From the NCBI RefSeq assembly GCF_000797495.1, contig NZ_JTGN01000006.1, forward strand, positions 28,285 to 92,284: DNA of 64,000 bases, read 5' to 3'. Positions 33,543 to 42,368 of the stretch are shown here, one piece after another. The translations under genes and the position numbers were made by a program. The number at the start of each line of letters is the position of its first letter. Positions within the stretch are counted from its first letter, which is position 1. Origin of the DNA: Robinsoniella peoriensis (lineage in GTDB: Bacteria > Bacillota > Clostridia > Lachnospirales > Lachnospiraceae). The notes under the pieces are model-generated. The model searched no databases. It saw only the letters and a list, made by a program, of their open reading frames with translations, and had not been told where the DNA came from.

Positions 33543-35108
33543 ATGAGTGAAGAAAGTATGCATTTACAGGATATGTTAAGATCAGAAGAAAAGGCAGAGG
33601 ACATTAAGGATGCAGAAGACATTAAACCGGCGAAAGAGAAAAAGGGTGCGAATGACATAATGGATGCAAAAGACATAAAGGACGTAGAAATAGAGGACGC
33701 AAAAGATGTAATAGAAGAAATAGAAGAAATAGAAGAAATAGAAGAAACAGAAGAAACAGAAGAAACAGTAGAAGACAAAGTCGCTGCCGGTGTACATAAT
33801 TACAGTGCAGAAGAGGAATATGTCATGCCGGATGATCCAAAGGTTCTTCAAAAGCTCCAGTGGTTTCAGGATCAGAAGCTGGCGCTGATGATGCACTGGG
33901 GAGCATATTCCCAGCTGGGTCTTGTGGAGTCCTGGGCACTGTCTGATGCCGATGCAGAGTGGTCCAGGGGTGGTGTTGACTGGGAGATTACAGGCGAAGA
34001 GTTTAAAAAGGAATATTTTAATCTGAACAAAACCTTTAATCCGGTTCGCTTTGAACCGGAGAAATGGGCAGATCTGGCGAAAAGAGCAGGTATCCGGTAT
34101 CTGATCTTTACAACCAAACACCATGATGGCTTCTGCATGTGGGACAGTGCTTATTCAGACTATAAAGTAACGGCAGAGGATTGTCCGTTCCATACCCATA
34201 AATACGCGGATATCTGTGCCCACCTGTTTGAATCCTTCCGAAAGAGAGGAATCGGTATCGCCGCATATTTCTCAAAAGCGGACTGGCATGTGGACAGTTA
34301 CTGGAGTGATGGATATGCAAGGGGTAACTATATGCACAGAGGACCGTCATATGTACCCCTGGAGCATCCGGAGCAGTGGAAAAAGTTTGTGGATTTCACC
34401 CAGAATCAGATAAAGGAACTGGCAACGAGTTATGGAAAACTGGACATTATGTGGTTTGATGCAGGCTGGGTCAGTGATATCGGGTTAGGAGAGACTATAG
34501 AAGAGATCCGGAAATTCCAGCCCGGAATGCTTTGCGCGGACCGCACTATGGGTGGACCTTATGAAAACTATATTACACCGGAACAGTGCGTTCCCAAGGA
34601 ACCCCTGAACGTACCATGGGAAAGCTGTATCACCCTTGGCACTTCCTTTTCCTTTGCTTATGAAGACCGTTATAAAACCTGCCGGGAAGTGATAGCACTT
34701 TTGGTGGACATTGTGGCAAAGGGAGGAAATCTCGCTATTAATGTGGGACCCCAGCCGGATGGCAGACTTCCAAGAGGCGCTGTGGAATGCCTGGAAGATA
34801 TGGGAAAATGGCTTTCGGTTTATGGAGATGCCATTTATGGGACCAGAGTATGTGCTCCTTATAAAAAAGATGGAATTGCATTTACAAAGAAAGAAAACTT
34901 AGTCTATGCAATTGAAACTTTTGATAAAGAATCGGATCCGGTAAGGGCAGAAGTCTGGATTCCTTATGAGGGAACAGTGACATCCATAACGATGCAGGAT
35001 ACCGGGGCAGAGGTGGAGTTTACCAGAAAAGATACCGGTTATGTTCTTCATTTGCAGGAGTACGGTAAAGAAACAGCGCCGATTGCCAGGGTTTTTTGCC
35101 TGAAGTAA
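33543..35108 (+). CDS. Alpha-L-fucosidase (GH29) with an acidic N-terminal extension
   Basis: This 521-aa protein has no signal peptide. Residues 1-90 are a very acidic low-complexity extension built of Glu/Asp/Ile/Thr/Lys. It contains a six-unit run (EEI x3, EET x3) encoded by a 9-bp DNA repeat. The GH29 catalytic barrel starts near residue 95 with WFQDQKLALMMHWGAYS and LIFTTKHHDGFCMWDS. The nucleophile Asp is in KLDIMWFDAGW, and GGNLAINVGPQPDG follows. GH29 enzymes release alpha-linked L-fucose with retention. The context (GH20, mannosidase, GH18) suggests core alpha-1,6-fucose or outer fucose of N-glycans. GGAGG precedes ATG 33543. The extension is unusual for this family and looks disordered. 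Confidence 0.9.
   Translation: MSEESMHLQDMLRSEEKAEDIKDAEDIKPAKEKKGANDIMDAKDIKDVEIEDAKDVIEEIEEIEEIEETEETEETVEDKVAAGVHNYSAEEEYVMPDDPKVLQKLQWFQDQKLALMMHWGAYSQLGLVESWALSDADAEWSRGGVDWEITGEEFKKEYFNLNKTFNPVRFEPEKWADLAKRAGIRYLIFTTKHHDGFCMWDSAYSDYKVTAEDCPFHTHKYADICAHLFESFRKRGIGIAAYFSKADWHVDSYWSDGYARGNYMHRGPSYVPLEHPEQWKKFVDFTQNQIKELATSYGKLDIMWFDAGWVSDIGLGETIEEIRKFQPGMLCADRTMGGPYENYITPEQCVPKEPLNVPWESCITLGTSFSFAYEDRYKTCREVIALLVDIVAKGGNLAINVGPQPDGRLPRGAVECLEDMGKWLSVYGDAIYGTRVCAPYKKDGIAFTKKENLVYAIETFDKESDPVRAEVWIPYEGTVTSITMQDTGAEVEFTRKDTGYVLHLQEYGKETAPIARVFCLK
33714..33767 (+). repeat. In-frame 9-bp tandem repeat inside the fucosidase gene
   Basis: Three copies of GAAGAAATA followed by three of GAAGAAACA. 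The unit is a multiple of three, so copy-number change would lengthen or shorten the acidic extension without a frameshift. Confidence 0.9.
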
Positions 35109-35138
35109 AAATAATGGAAGGAGTTTAAGGAGGGATCA

Positions 35139-37013
35139 ATGGAGTCTATGTATATATTACCGGCACCACAGAAAATTATGAAAAAGGAAGGGGCTTTTGC
35201 CCTTCCTCATTATGGAAAGATCGAGATGGACGCTTCCTGTCCACAGGATGTATCTTATGCAGCAGATATTTTAAAAAGAGAGATTCTGGATTTTACCGGA
35301 ATGGATTACAGCTTGAGCCGGGGAACTAAGGGGACAAATGGGGGAGCAGAAATTGTTTTAAAATTAGAGGATTCACTAAAGGAACAAAGCTATGTTCTGG
35401 TAATCCGGGAGGAGGGAATCCAGATTACCGGAGGAGGATACCATGGTATTCTTTACGGAATACAAACGCTGCGCCAGATAATCCGCCAGGAAGGCTGTGT
35501 ATTGCCGCTTGTTGAAATCGAAGATGAACCGGCAATGGAGTTTCGGGGATTTTATCATGATGTTACCAGAGGCAGGATACCTAAACTGGAAACGTTGAAA
35601 AAGCTGGCTGATACGTTAAGCTTTTATAAGATAAACCAGCTGCAGCTATACGTTGAACACAGCTTTTTGTTTGAGGGGCTCAGCGAGATGTGGAGAGATG
35701 ACACGCCGCTGACGCCAGAGGATATTCTGGAACTGGATGCCCACTGCAGAAAAGCAGGGGTGGAACTGGTACCGTCTCTGTCTTCTTTCGGACATTTGTA
35801 TAAGCTTCTCAGCACAAGAACTTATGAACACCTTTGTGAACTTGCGGATCCTGTGAAGATGCCGTTCAGTTTCCGGGGACGTCAGATGCATCATACCCTG
35901 AATGTCACCATGGAAGAAAGTTATGAACTTGCAGTTAAAATGATTGAAGAATATATGCCATTATTTACTTCGAAGCAGTTTAACATAGGCGCGGATGAAA
36001 CCTTTGACCTGGGAAAAGGAAAAAGTAAAACTTACGCAGAGGAAGCAGGCATAGACCGGATGTACATTGACTACGTGAAGAAGCTTTGCGGGTACCTTGT
36101 GGACAAAGGATATCGACCTATGTTCTGGGGGGATGTAATCTGCGGATTTCCGGAGCTCATGAAGGAACTTCCAAAAGAAACCATTTGTTTAAACTGGGGA
36201 TATGCATGGAATCAGTGTGAAGACGGAACAAAGGCATTGGCAGAAGCCGGGGCTACCCAGTATGTTTGCCCGGGTGCAGGTGGCTGGAATCAGTTTATTA
36301 ACCTAATGGAATCTGCCTATATGAATATCAGCAGAATGTGCGCATTTGGCGAAAAGTACCGGGCAATCGGTATGCTGAATACGGATTGGGGTGATTTCGG
36401 GCACATTAACCATCCGGATTTCAGTATGCCGGGCATGATCTACGGAGCCGCATTTTCCTGGAACCGAAAAGAAATATCATTTGAAGAAATAAACCGTATG
36501 ATTTCTGTTCTGCAGTATCAGGACAGATCCGAAAGACTGATGTCTGTTGTCAGCCGTATGTGCAGACATGCCGTATTTGACTGGGAGATGGCGGTGCGGT
36601 TCCAGGAATTGACGGAATCCGGAATAGAAGATACCTGGTGTATGGAACGGATTAAGTCAAGGGAAAAAGAAATTCTTAAGGCAGAGGAAGAGAATAAAAT
36701 TCTTAAGTCAGAGGAACTGGAACTGAAAAAATGTGCAAAAGAGATGAATGCCGGACAGAAGAAGGCGGTTCATGATTTCCTGATAGCGGCAGAAGGTATT
36801 GCAGTGCTGAACAGTATGGGATTACTAATCTATAAGAGCAGCTTTCAGGGAATGGCCGGATGTGCGGATCAGGCAAAAGTGATTGCACAAAAGCTGGAAT
36901 GCTGGTTCTGTGAATATAAAAAAATGTGGAGAAGTATCAGCAGGGAATCTGAATTGTACAGAGTTTCCCATGTGATATTCTGGTTTGCCGATTTCTTACG
37001 GGATATGAAATAG
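35139..37013 (+). CDS. Beta-N-acetylhexosaminidase (GH20)
   Basis: This 624-aa protein has an N-terminal GH20b-like alpha/beta domain of about 1-125 and a GH20 barrel of about 130-470. The barrel holds the catalytic Asp-Glu pair in FNIGADETFDLG and the barrel opening FRGFYHDVTRGRIPKLETL. A helical C-terminal region of about 480-624 follows. GH20 enzymes use substrate-assisted catalysis to remove terminal beta-linked GlcNAc or GalNAc. There is no signal peptide, so it acts on imported oligosaccharides. AGGAGG precedes ATG 35139. Lacto-N-biosidase activity, also GH20, cannot be excluded by sequence. Confidence 0.9.
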   Translation: MESMYILPAPQKIMKKEGAFALPHYGKIEMDASCPQDVSYAADILKREILDFTGMDYSLSRGTKGTNGGAEIVLKLEDSLKEQSYVLVIREEGIQITGGGYHGILYGIQTLRQIIRQEGCVLPLVEIEDEPAMEFRGFYHDVTRGRIPKLETLKKLADTLSFYKINQLQLYVEHSFLFEGLSEMWRDDTPLTPEDILELDAHCRKAGVELVPSLSSFGHLYKLLSTRTYEHLCELADPVKMPFSFRGRQMHHTLNVTMEESYELAVKMIEEYMPLFTSKQFNIGADETFDLGKGKSKTYAEEAGIDRMYIDYVKKLCGYLVDKGYRPMFWGDVICGFPELMKELPKETICLNWGYAWNQCEDGTKALAEAGATQYVCPGAGGWNQFINLMESAYMNISRMCAFGEKYRAIGMLNTDWGDFGHINHPDFSMPGMIYGAAFSWNRKEISFEEINRMISVLQYQDRSERLMSVVSRMCRHAVFDWEMAVRFQELTESGIEDTWCMERIKSREKEILKAEEENKILKSEELELKKCAKEMNAGQKKAVHDFLIAAEGIAVLNSMGLLIYKSSFQGMAGCADQAKVIAQKLECWFCEYKKMWRSISRESELYRVSHVIFWFADFLRDMK

Positions 37014-37054
37014 GAAAGCCGGAAAAAAAGTAATCCAAAGAAACGAGGAATAGC

Positions 37055-39559
37055 GTGATAAGACTGGAATTAAATCATGGCTGGAAAATGAGACCTCTGG
37101 GAGAGGCATTCCAGGAAGCGGTGGTTCCGGGCAGTGTCTATACCGACCTGCTTAGGAACGGGAACATGGAGGATCCGTTTTTTAAGGACAATGAGATCCG
37201 TGCCAAGAAGCTTATGAACAAGGACTATGAATATGTGTGCCGGTTTGTGTATGAACCGGAGGATTTTAAAGATTGTGAAAGGATACTGCTGCATTTTGAC
37301 GGTTTGGATACACTGGCGGATATCTATGTGAACAGCCAGAAGGCAGGAGAGGCATTCAGCATGCACCGGATCTGGGAATATGAGGTGCAGGATATATTGA
37401 AAGCCGGGGAAAATGAATTAAAGGTGGTATTCCACTCACCGCTTCAATTTTTGGCAGAGGCTTATGAAAAGTATGGAAACATTGGAAATGAAGATACGGT
37501 AGAGGGATTTATGCACCTGAGAAAAGCCCATTACATGTTTGGGTGGGACTGGGGTGCGTGTCTCCCCGATGCAGGGATTTTCCGCCCGGTATCGCTGCTG
37601 GGGATCCACTCTGCCAGAATTGATAATGTAAGGGTTCATCAGGAGCATGAATCCGGGCAGGCAGTATTAACGTTTTCTGTGGAGGCAGAACAGAACAAGA
37701 AGAGGGACGGACATAGCTGTAATACAAACAGAACGGCAGATAAGAATCTGATCCGGGCAGAACATTCCAATCAAGAGGGGCTGCATTATACGATTCTTAT
37801 TTCCGATCCCGACGGCAGGATTTTGTGTGAAGAGTCAGAGACCGATAGGTTTACCGTGGATCATCCCCGGCTATGGTGGCCAAATGGTATCGGAGAACAG
37901 CCTCTCTATGAGATTAAGGTGATGCTGTATGATGGGGATGAAGTGTTAGATATCTGGCAGCGTAAAATAGGGTTACGGACCATGACGGTACGCAGGGAAA
38001 AGGATCAGTGGGGAGAGAGCTTTGCCCATGAAATAAACGGAAAGACAATCTTCGCCATGGGGGCGGATTATATTCCGGAGGATCATCTGGTGGGGCGAAC
38101 CTCACGTGAGCGCACTTACCGCCTTTTAGAACAGTGCAGACTGGCTAATTTTAATTCAGTCCGTATCTGGGGGGGCGGTTATTACCCGGAAGACTGGTTT
38201 TTTGATGCCTGTGATGAGATGGGGCTTGTAGTGTGGGAGGACTTCATGTTTGCCTGTTCTGTCTATGAACTCACCCCGGAGTTCGAAGCTAATATCCGGG
38301 AAGAATTTATCACAAATATCAAAAGGATCCGCCACCATGCTTCCCTGGGGCTCTGGTGTGGTAATAATGAAATGGAAATGTTTGTGGAACAGCGCTGTTG
38401 GGTGACGAAGCCTACTGAAGTCCGGGACTATCTGTTTATGTACGAGAAAATGATTCCAGAAGTTTTAAAGGAACATGATCCGGATACCTTTTACTGGCCG
38501 GCAAGCCCCTCCTCAGGGGGATCTTTTGACTATCCAAATGACCCGGACAGAGGGGATGTGCATTACTGGGAAGTCTGGCATGGAAATAAACCTTTTTCGG
38601 AATACCGCAAATATTATTTCCGCTATATTTCTGAGTTTGGGTTTCAGTCCCTCCCTTCTTTAAAGACGCTGGAAGAAATTACAGATGATCCGAAAGATTT
38701 GAACCTGTTTTCTTATGTCTGCGAGAAGCACGAACGGAATAATGGGGGAAATGGAAAAATTGTGAAATATATGCAGCAGATGTATTTATACCCCACAAGC
38801 TTTTCAACTTTGATTTATGCCTCCCAGCTTTTGCAGGCTGATGGGATCCGATATGGCGTGGAGCATTTTCGGAGAAACCGGGGCAGATGTATGGGGACGG
38901 TGTTCTGGCAGTTAAATGATTGCTGGCCGGTAATTTCCTGGTCAGCCATAGATTCAAGCGGTAGATGGAAAGCACTTTTGTATTATGCGAAACGTTTCTT
39001 TGCACCGTTTATGATTTCCTGTGAGGAAGAAAGCTGGATGACCCAGGAAGCGGATATGAACCGCCAGCATTTCCACTTTGAGAAGTCAATCCGGTTAAAT
39101 GCAGCAAATGAGACATTGACGGAGCGTACCGTAAAAGTACGGTGGGCTTTAAGAAATGCAGATGCAGCGATTCTTCGCCTGATGGAGGAAACCATAAAGG
39201 TTCCAGCACTTTCTGCGGCCTGGATGGATAAAGTGGAATTGCCGGATCTGGATTATATGAATGAGTATGTAAGCTATGAGGCAGAGGAAAACGGAGTTGT
39301 GATATCGGAGGGAACCGTCCTGTTTACTTACCCGAAATATTTTCACTTTCAGGATCCCGGCCTAACGCTGCGTACAGAAGGCGATGATATTGTTGTGACG
39401 GCAGATGCTTATGCAAAGAGTGTGGAAATTTTGAATGAAGAAGAGGATCTGGTTCTGTCTGACAATTATTTTGACATGAATGCAGGAGAAAGGAGAGTGA
39501 CTGTCATTAGCGGCAGGACCAGCGGTCTGCGCGTCCGCAGCGTCTATGATATTCACTGA
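37055..39559 (+). CDS. Beta-mannosidase (GH2)
   Basis: This 834-aa protein has the GH2 order: sugar-binding jelly roll (about 1-170, with WKMRPLGEA and MFGWDWGACLPDAGI), Ig-like domain, catalytic barrel and C-terminal beta domains. The acid/base Glu is in LWCGNNEMEMF and the nucleophile Glu in YISEFGFQSLPS. The HYMFGWDWG motif marks mannosidases within GH2. It would remove the single beta-1,4-linked Man from the GlcNAc2 core of N-glycans. It starts at GTG 37055 and has no signal peptide. The GH18 gene follows only 8 bases after its stop. Confidence 0.9.
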   Translation: MIRLELNHGWKMRPLGEAFQEAVVPGSVYTDLLRNGNMEDPFFKDNEIRAKKLMNKDYEYVCRFVYEPEDFKDCERILLHFDGLDTLADIYVNSQKAGEAFSMHRIWEYEVQDILKAGENELKVVFHSPLQFLAEAYEKYGNIGNEDTVEGFMHLRKAHYMFGWDWGACLPDAGIFRPVSLLGIHSARIDNVRVHQEHESGQAVLTFSVEAEQNKKRDGHSCNTNRTADKNLIRAEHSNQEGLHYTILISDPDGRILCEESETDRFTVDHPRLWWPNGIGEQPLYEIKVMLYDGDEVLDIWQRKIGLRTMTVRREKDQWGESFAHEINGKTIFAMGADYIPEDHLVGRTSRERTYRLLEQCRLANFNSVRIWGGGYYPEDWFFDACDEMGLVVWEDFMFACSVYELTPEFEANIREEFITNIKRIRHHASLGLWCGNNEMEMFVEQRCWVTKPTEVRDYLFMYEKMIPEVLKEHDPDTFYWPASPSSGGSFDYPNDPDRGDVHYWEVWHGNKPFSEYRKYYFRYISEFGFQSLPSLKTLEEITDDPKDLNLFSYVCEKHERNNGGNGKIVKYMQQMYLYPTSFSTLIYASQLLQADGIRYGVEHFRRNRGRCMGTVFWQLNDCWPVISWSAIDSSGRWKALLYYAKRFFAPFMISCEEESWMTQEADMNRQHFHFEKSIRLNAANETLTERTVKVRWALRNADAAILRLMEETIKVPALSAAWMDKVELPDLDYMNEYVSYEAEENGVVISEGTVLFTYPKYFHFQDPGLTLRTEGDDIVVTADAYAKSVEILNEEEDLVLSDNYFDMNAGERRVTVISGRTSGLRVRSVYDIH

Positions 39560-39567
39560 TTGATAAA

Positions 39568-40608
39568 TTGGATAAACAAATAATAGGCTATATTTATACA
39601 AATCATTTACCCGGGCTTACGGTTGAAGATGCAAAGATGCTTTCCATTTTAAACCTCTCTTTTGGAAAGATTGAAAACGGAAATGTAATCTGTGATCTGG
39701 AAGAATATCGGGACTGTCTCTTAAAGATCAGAAAAGAAAGCCCGGATTTAAAAATGGTGCTGTCCGTTGGCGGATGGGGAGCAGGGGGCTTTTCCGAAAC
39801 AATGGCAACAGATGCCGGAAGAAAACAATTTGCCCGGTCCGCACGGAATTTGGTTGAACGGTACCAGCTGGACGGGATTGATATTGACTGGGAGTATCCT
39901 TGTATCGGAATCAGCGGAATTAAATCTTCCGGAGAGGATAAGGAAAATTTTACACTTATGCTAAAAGAGCTTCGGCTCAGTCTGGATCAGATAGAAGACC
40001 GCCATTGTCTTCTGAATATTGCCGGCGGAGGGGGAAACTATTTCCTGCGGTGTACTAATATGGGGGAAGCGTCAGCATATCTGGATTATGTTCAGATTAT
40101 GACTTATGACCTGAGGGGCGGATTTACCATTGAGACTGGACACCACACGAACCTGTATGACAATCAGGCAGATCTGATGGATGTCAGTACGGACCGGGCA
40201 GTGCAGGCTTATCTAAAAGCAGGTGTACCAGGGGAGAAGCTGGTGATTGGGGCAGCCTTTTATTCCCGGATGTGGAAAGGGGTTCCGGATGCCAATCACG
40301 GATGGATGCAGATGGCGGAGTCTACCGGCGGATATGGGCCGGATTACGGGGAGCTTGCTGACCGGTATATTGATAAAAACGGATTTAAGCGCTATTGGGA
40401 TGATGAAGCAAAAGCACCATGGCTGTTTAACGGAGATACGTTTATCAGCTACGAAGATGGGGAATCCATCAGCTGTAAGGCGGATTATGTAAAAGAGCAT
40501 GGTCTGGCAGGAATGATGTTTTGGGAATACAGCTGTGATTCGACGAAAACCCTCACCAGGATTATCCGGGATTCGTTTTGTAATTCCAGCGTGGCACGTT
40601 TGCAGTAA
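39568..40608 (+). CDS. GH18 glycosidase (cytoplasmic chitobiosidase/ENGase-like)
   Basis: This 346-aa protein is a single GH18 barrel: strand 3 SVGGWGAGGF, the catalytic DGIDIDWEYP (Glu last), DYVQIMTYDLRGG and a closing MFWEYSCDST. GH18 covers chitinases and endo-beta-N-acetylglucosaminidases, both of which cleave GlcNAc-beta-1,4-GlcNAc. It has no signal peptide or binding module, so it acts inside the cell, probably splitting the chitobiose core after mannose and fucose removal. It starts at TTG 39568, with 8 bases between it and the mannosidase gene, so coupling is likely. The exact bond and product are inferred. Confidence 0.87.
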   Translation: MDKQIIGYIYTNHLPGLTVEDAKMLSILNLSFGKIENGNVICDLEEYRDCLLKIRKESPDLKMVLSVGGWGAGGFSETMATDAGRKQFARSARNLVERYQLDGIDIDWEYPCIGISGIKSSGEDKENFTLMLKELRLSLDQIEDRHCLLNIAGGGGNYFLRCTNMGEASAYLDYVQIMTYDLRGGFTIETGHHTNLYDNQADLMDVSTDRAVQAYLKAGVPGEKLVIGAAFYSRMWKGVPDANHGWMQMAESTGGYGPDYGELADRYIDKNGFKRYWDDEAKAPWLFNGDTFISYEDGESISCKADYVKEHGLAGMMFWEYSCDSTKTLTRIIRDSFCNSSVARLQ

Positions 40609-40667
40609 AGGCACCGTGAGTTCGGGACGGGGAATCACTAAGCAAAAGAAAACAGGAGGATATTACG

Positions 40668-41957
40668 ATGGTTCCACAATGGTTTAGGGATGCAAAGCTT
40701 GGAATATTTATTCATTACGGCATATATGCGGTTAACGGTATAGCGGAGTCCTGGTCATTTTATAATAAACAGATTTCCTATGAGGATTATATGAAACAGC
40801 TGGACGGTTTTACGGCTTCAAAATTTGACGGGGAATACTGGGCAGATTTAATTGCAGGCAGCAAAGCAAAATATGCAGTGCTAACCACAAAGCATCATGA
40901 CGGCGTGGCTCTGTTTGATACAAAATACAGTGATTTAAGTGTGGTAAAGAAAACACCGGCGAAACGGGATATTGTGGATGAATATGCCAAAGCAATCCGC
41001 AAAAGAGGAATACGTGTGGGAATGTATTATTCTTTGCTGGACTGGTCACATCCAGACTATGCTTCTGTCTATGAGGGAGGTGTTATTCCTGAGGATCTGT
41101 CTAAGGTAAATCCGTTTTCCAATCCGGTTGAAGGAATCCAGGATGAAGAGGCATGGCAGCGTTTTCTGGACTTTAATAAAAACCAGCTCTCAGAAGTACT
41201 TGGAAATTATGGGACGGCGGATCTTATCTGGTTTGATGGGGACTGGGAAAGAAGTGCATCCCAATGGGGACTGCCGGAATTTAAGGAGTATCTGAAAAGT
41301 TTTAACCCTGAACTGGTGGTTAATTCCAGGTTATGCGGTTACGGAGATTATAAAACGCCGGAGCAGGGATTGCCGATTACCAGACCGGAAGGGGCCTGGG
41401 AGTTCTGTACTACCATAAATGATTCCTGGGGGTATGCCCCGGATGATCATCACTACAAAAGCCTGAACCAGATTATACGGATGTTTTGTGAATGTATCAG
41501 CATGGGCGGAAATATGCTCCTGGACATAGGGCCAAAGGAAGACGGAACAGTAGATCCCAGACAGGAAGAAATTCTTTTGGGACTCGGAAAATGGATCAGT
41601 GAGCACGAAGAGGCTGTATTTGGAACGAAAGAAGGGATTATGATCCGCTATTATCCAGGAGGAAGCACTGTTTCCATGGATGGGGAAACACTGTATTTAT
41701 TTGTGCAGGATAAACCCCGTGAGAATATAAGTATAAAAGGATTGTGCAATAAAATACGGAAAATTACTGTACTTCACTCCGGAAAAGAGCTTGCCTATGA
41801 CGTACACGGCGGCGTGCCCTGGTTCCACATTCCTGGAATTACGTGGATTTATATGAATGAAAAAGACTGCCATGAACAGGTTACTGTACTGAAAGTGGAA
41901 TTAGAAGGAAAAGTGGAAATGTATGGGGGCAGCGGGGCTGTGGTGACCCATAATTAA
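40668..41957 (+). CDS. Alpha-L-fucosidase (GH29), second copy
   Basis: This 429-aa protein is a GH29 barrel starting at residue 3 (PQWFRDAKLGIFIHYGIYA). It has AVLTTKHHDGVALFDT, the nucleophile Asp in TADLIWFDGDWE and GGNMLLDIGPKEDG, and then a beta-sandwich tail of about 330-429. It lacks a signal peptide and the acidic extension of the first fucosidase at 33543. The two are clearly different within GH29 and may split the alpha-1,6 and alpha-1,3/4 (or alpha-1,2) linkages. AGGAGG precedes ATG 40668. It is the last gene of the operon, followed by a strong terminator. Confidence 0.9.
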   Translation: MVPQWFRDAKLGIFIHYGIYAVNGIAESWSFYNKQISYEDYMKQLDGFTASKFDGEYWADLIAGSKAKYAVLTTKHHDGVALFDTKYSDLSVVKKTPAKRDIVDEYAKAIRKRGIRVGMYYSLLDWSHPDYASVYEGGVIPEDLSKVNPFSNPVEGIQDEEAWQRFLDFNKNQLSEVLGNYGTADLIWFDGDWERSASQWGLPEFKEYLKSFNPELVVNSRLCGYGDYKTPEQGLPITRPEGAWEFCTTINDSWGYAPDDHHYKSLNQIIRMFCECISMGGNMLLDIGPKEDGTVDPRQEEILLGLGKWISEHEEAVFGTKEGIMIRYYPGGSTVSMDGETLYLFVQDKPRENISIKGLCNKIRKITVLHSGKELAYDVHGGVPWFHIPGITWIYMNEKDCHEQVTVLKVELEGKVEMYGGSGAVVTHN

Positions 41958-41999
41958 AAGTGTTGTATATAAGTATTTTGAATTCAAATGAAACAGAGG

Positions 42000-42033
42000 C
42001 TCATTGCAAAGTAAAAATTGCAATGAGTTTTTT
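42000..42033 (+). terminator. Terminator of the glycan operon
   Basis: CTCATTGCAA pairs perfectly with TTGCAATGAG around an 8-base loop, followed by TTTTTT. Confidence 0.93.
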
Positions 42034-42076
42034 CATGTTAAAAAATAAAAGAAAAAATATTTTTTAATTAATATAA

Positions 42077-42105
42077 TTGAAAAAATAATATCTTTTATAT
42101 ATAAT
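42077..42105 (+). promoter_or_regulatory. Promoter of the 1917-aa surface protein gene
   Basis: TTGAAA (42077-42082), 17-bp spacer, TATAAT (42100-42105). The leader to ATG 42369 is about 255 bases long. I see no recognisable riboswitch or ORF in it. Confidence 0.7.
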
Positions 42106-42368
42106 AGTAAGCATATCGCTATAAGCTGAAAGATTAAAGCTTAATAATGAATGAATGTGCTGAAAAGAGGGGGTGAAGAGGGAAAAGCGTTTTACATCAT
42201 GCATTATAGGATTGCGAAAACAAAAGATAAGGAATATTTTTGAGAATTGACAACTGTAAATCAGTAGGAGTGGAAATGAAAATATTTGATACAGACATCT
42301 CTGGCAGGCGGGCTTTTTTCAGATAAACTCCTGTATTTGAGCGTATTTAAAGGAGAGGTAGTTGAATT

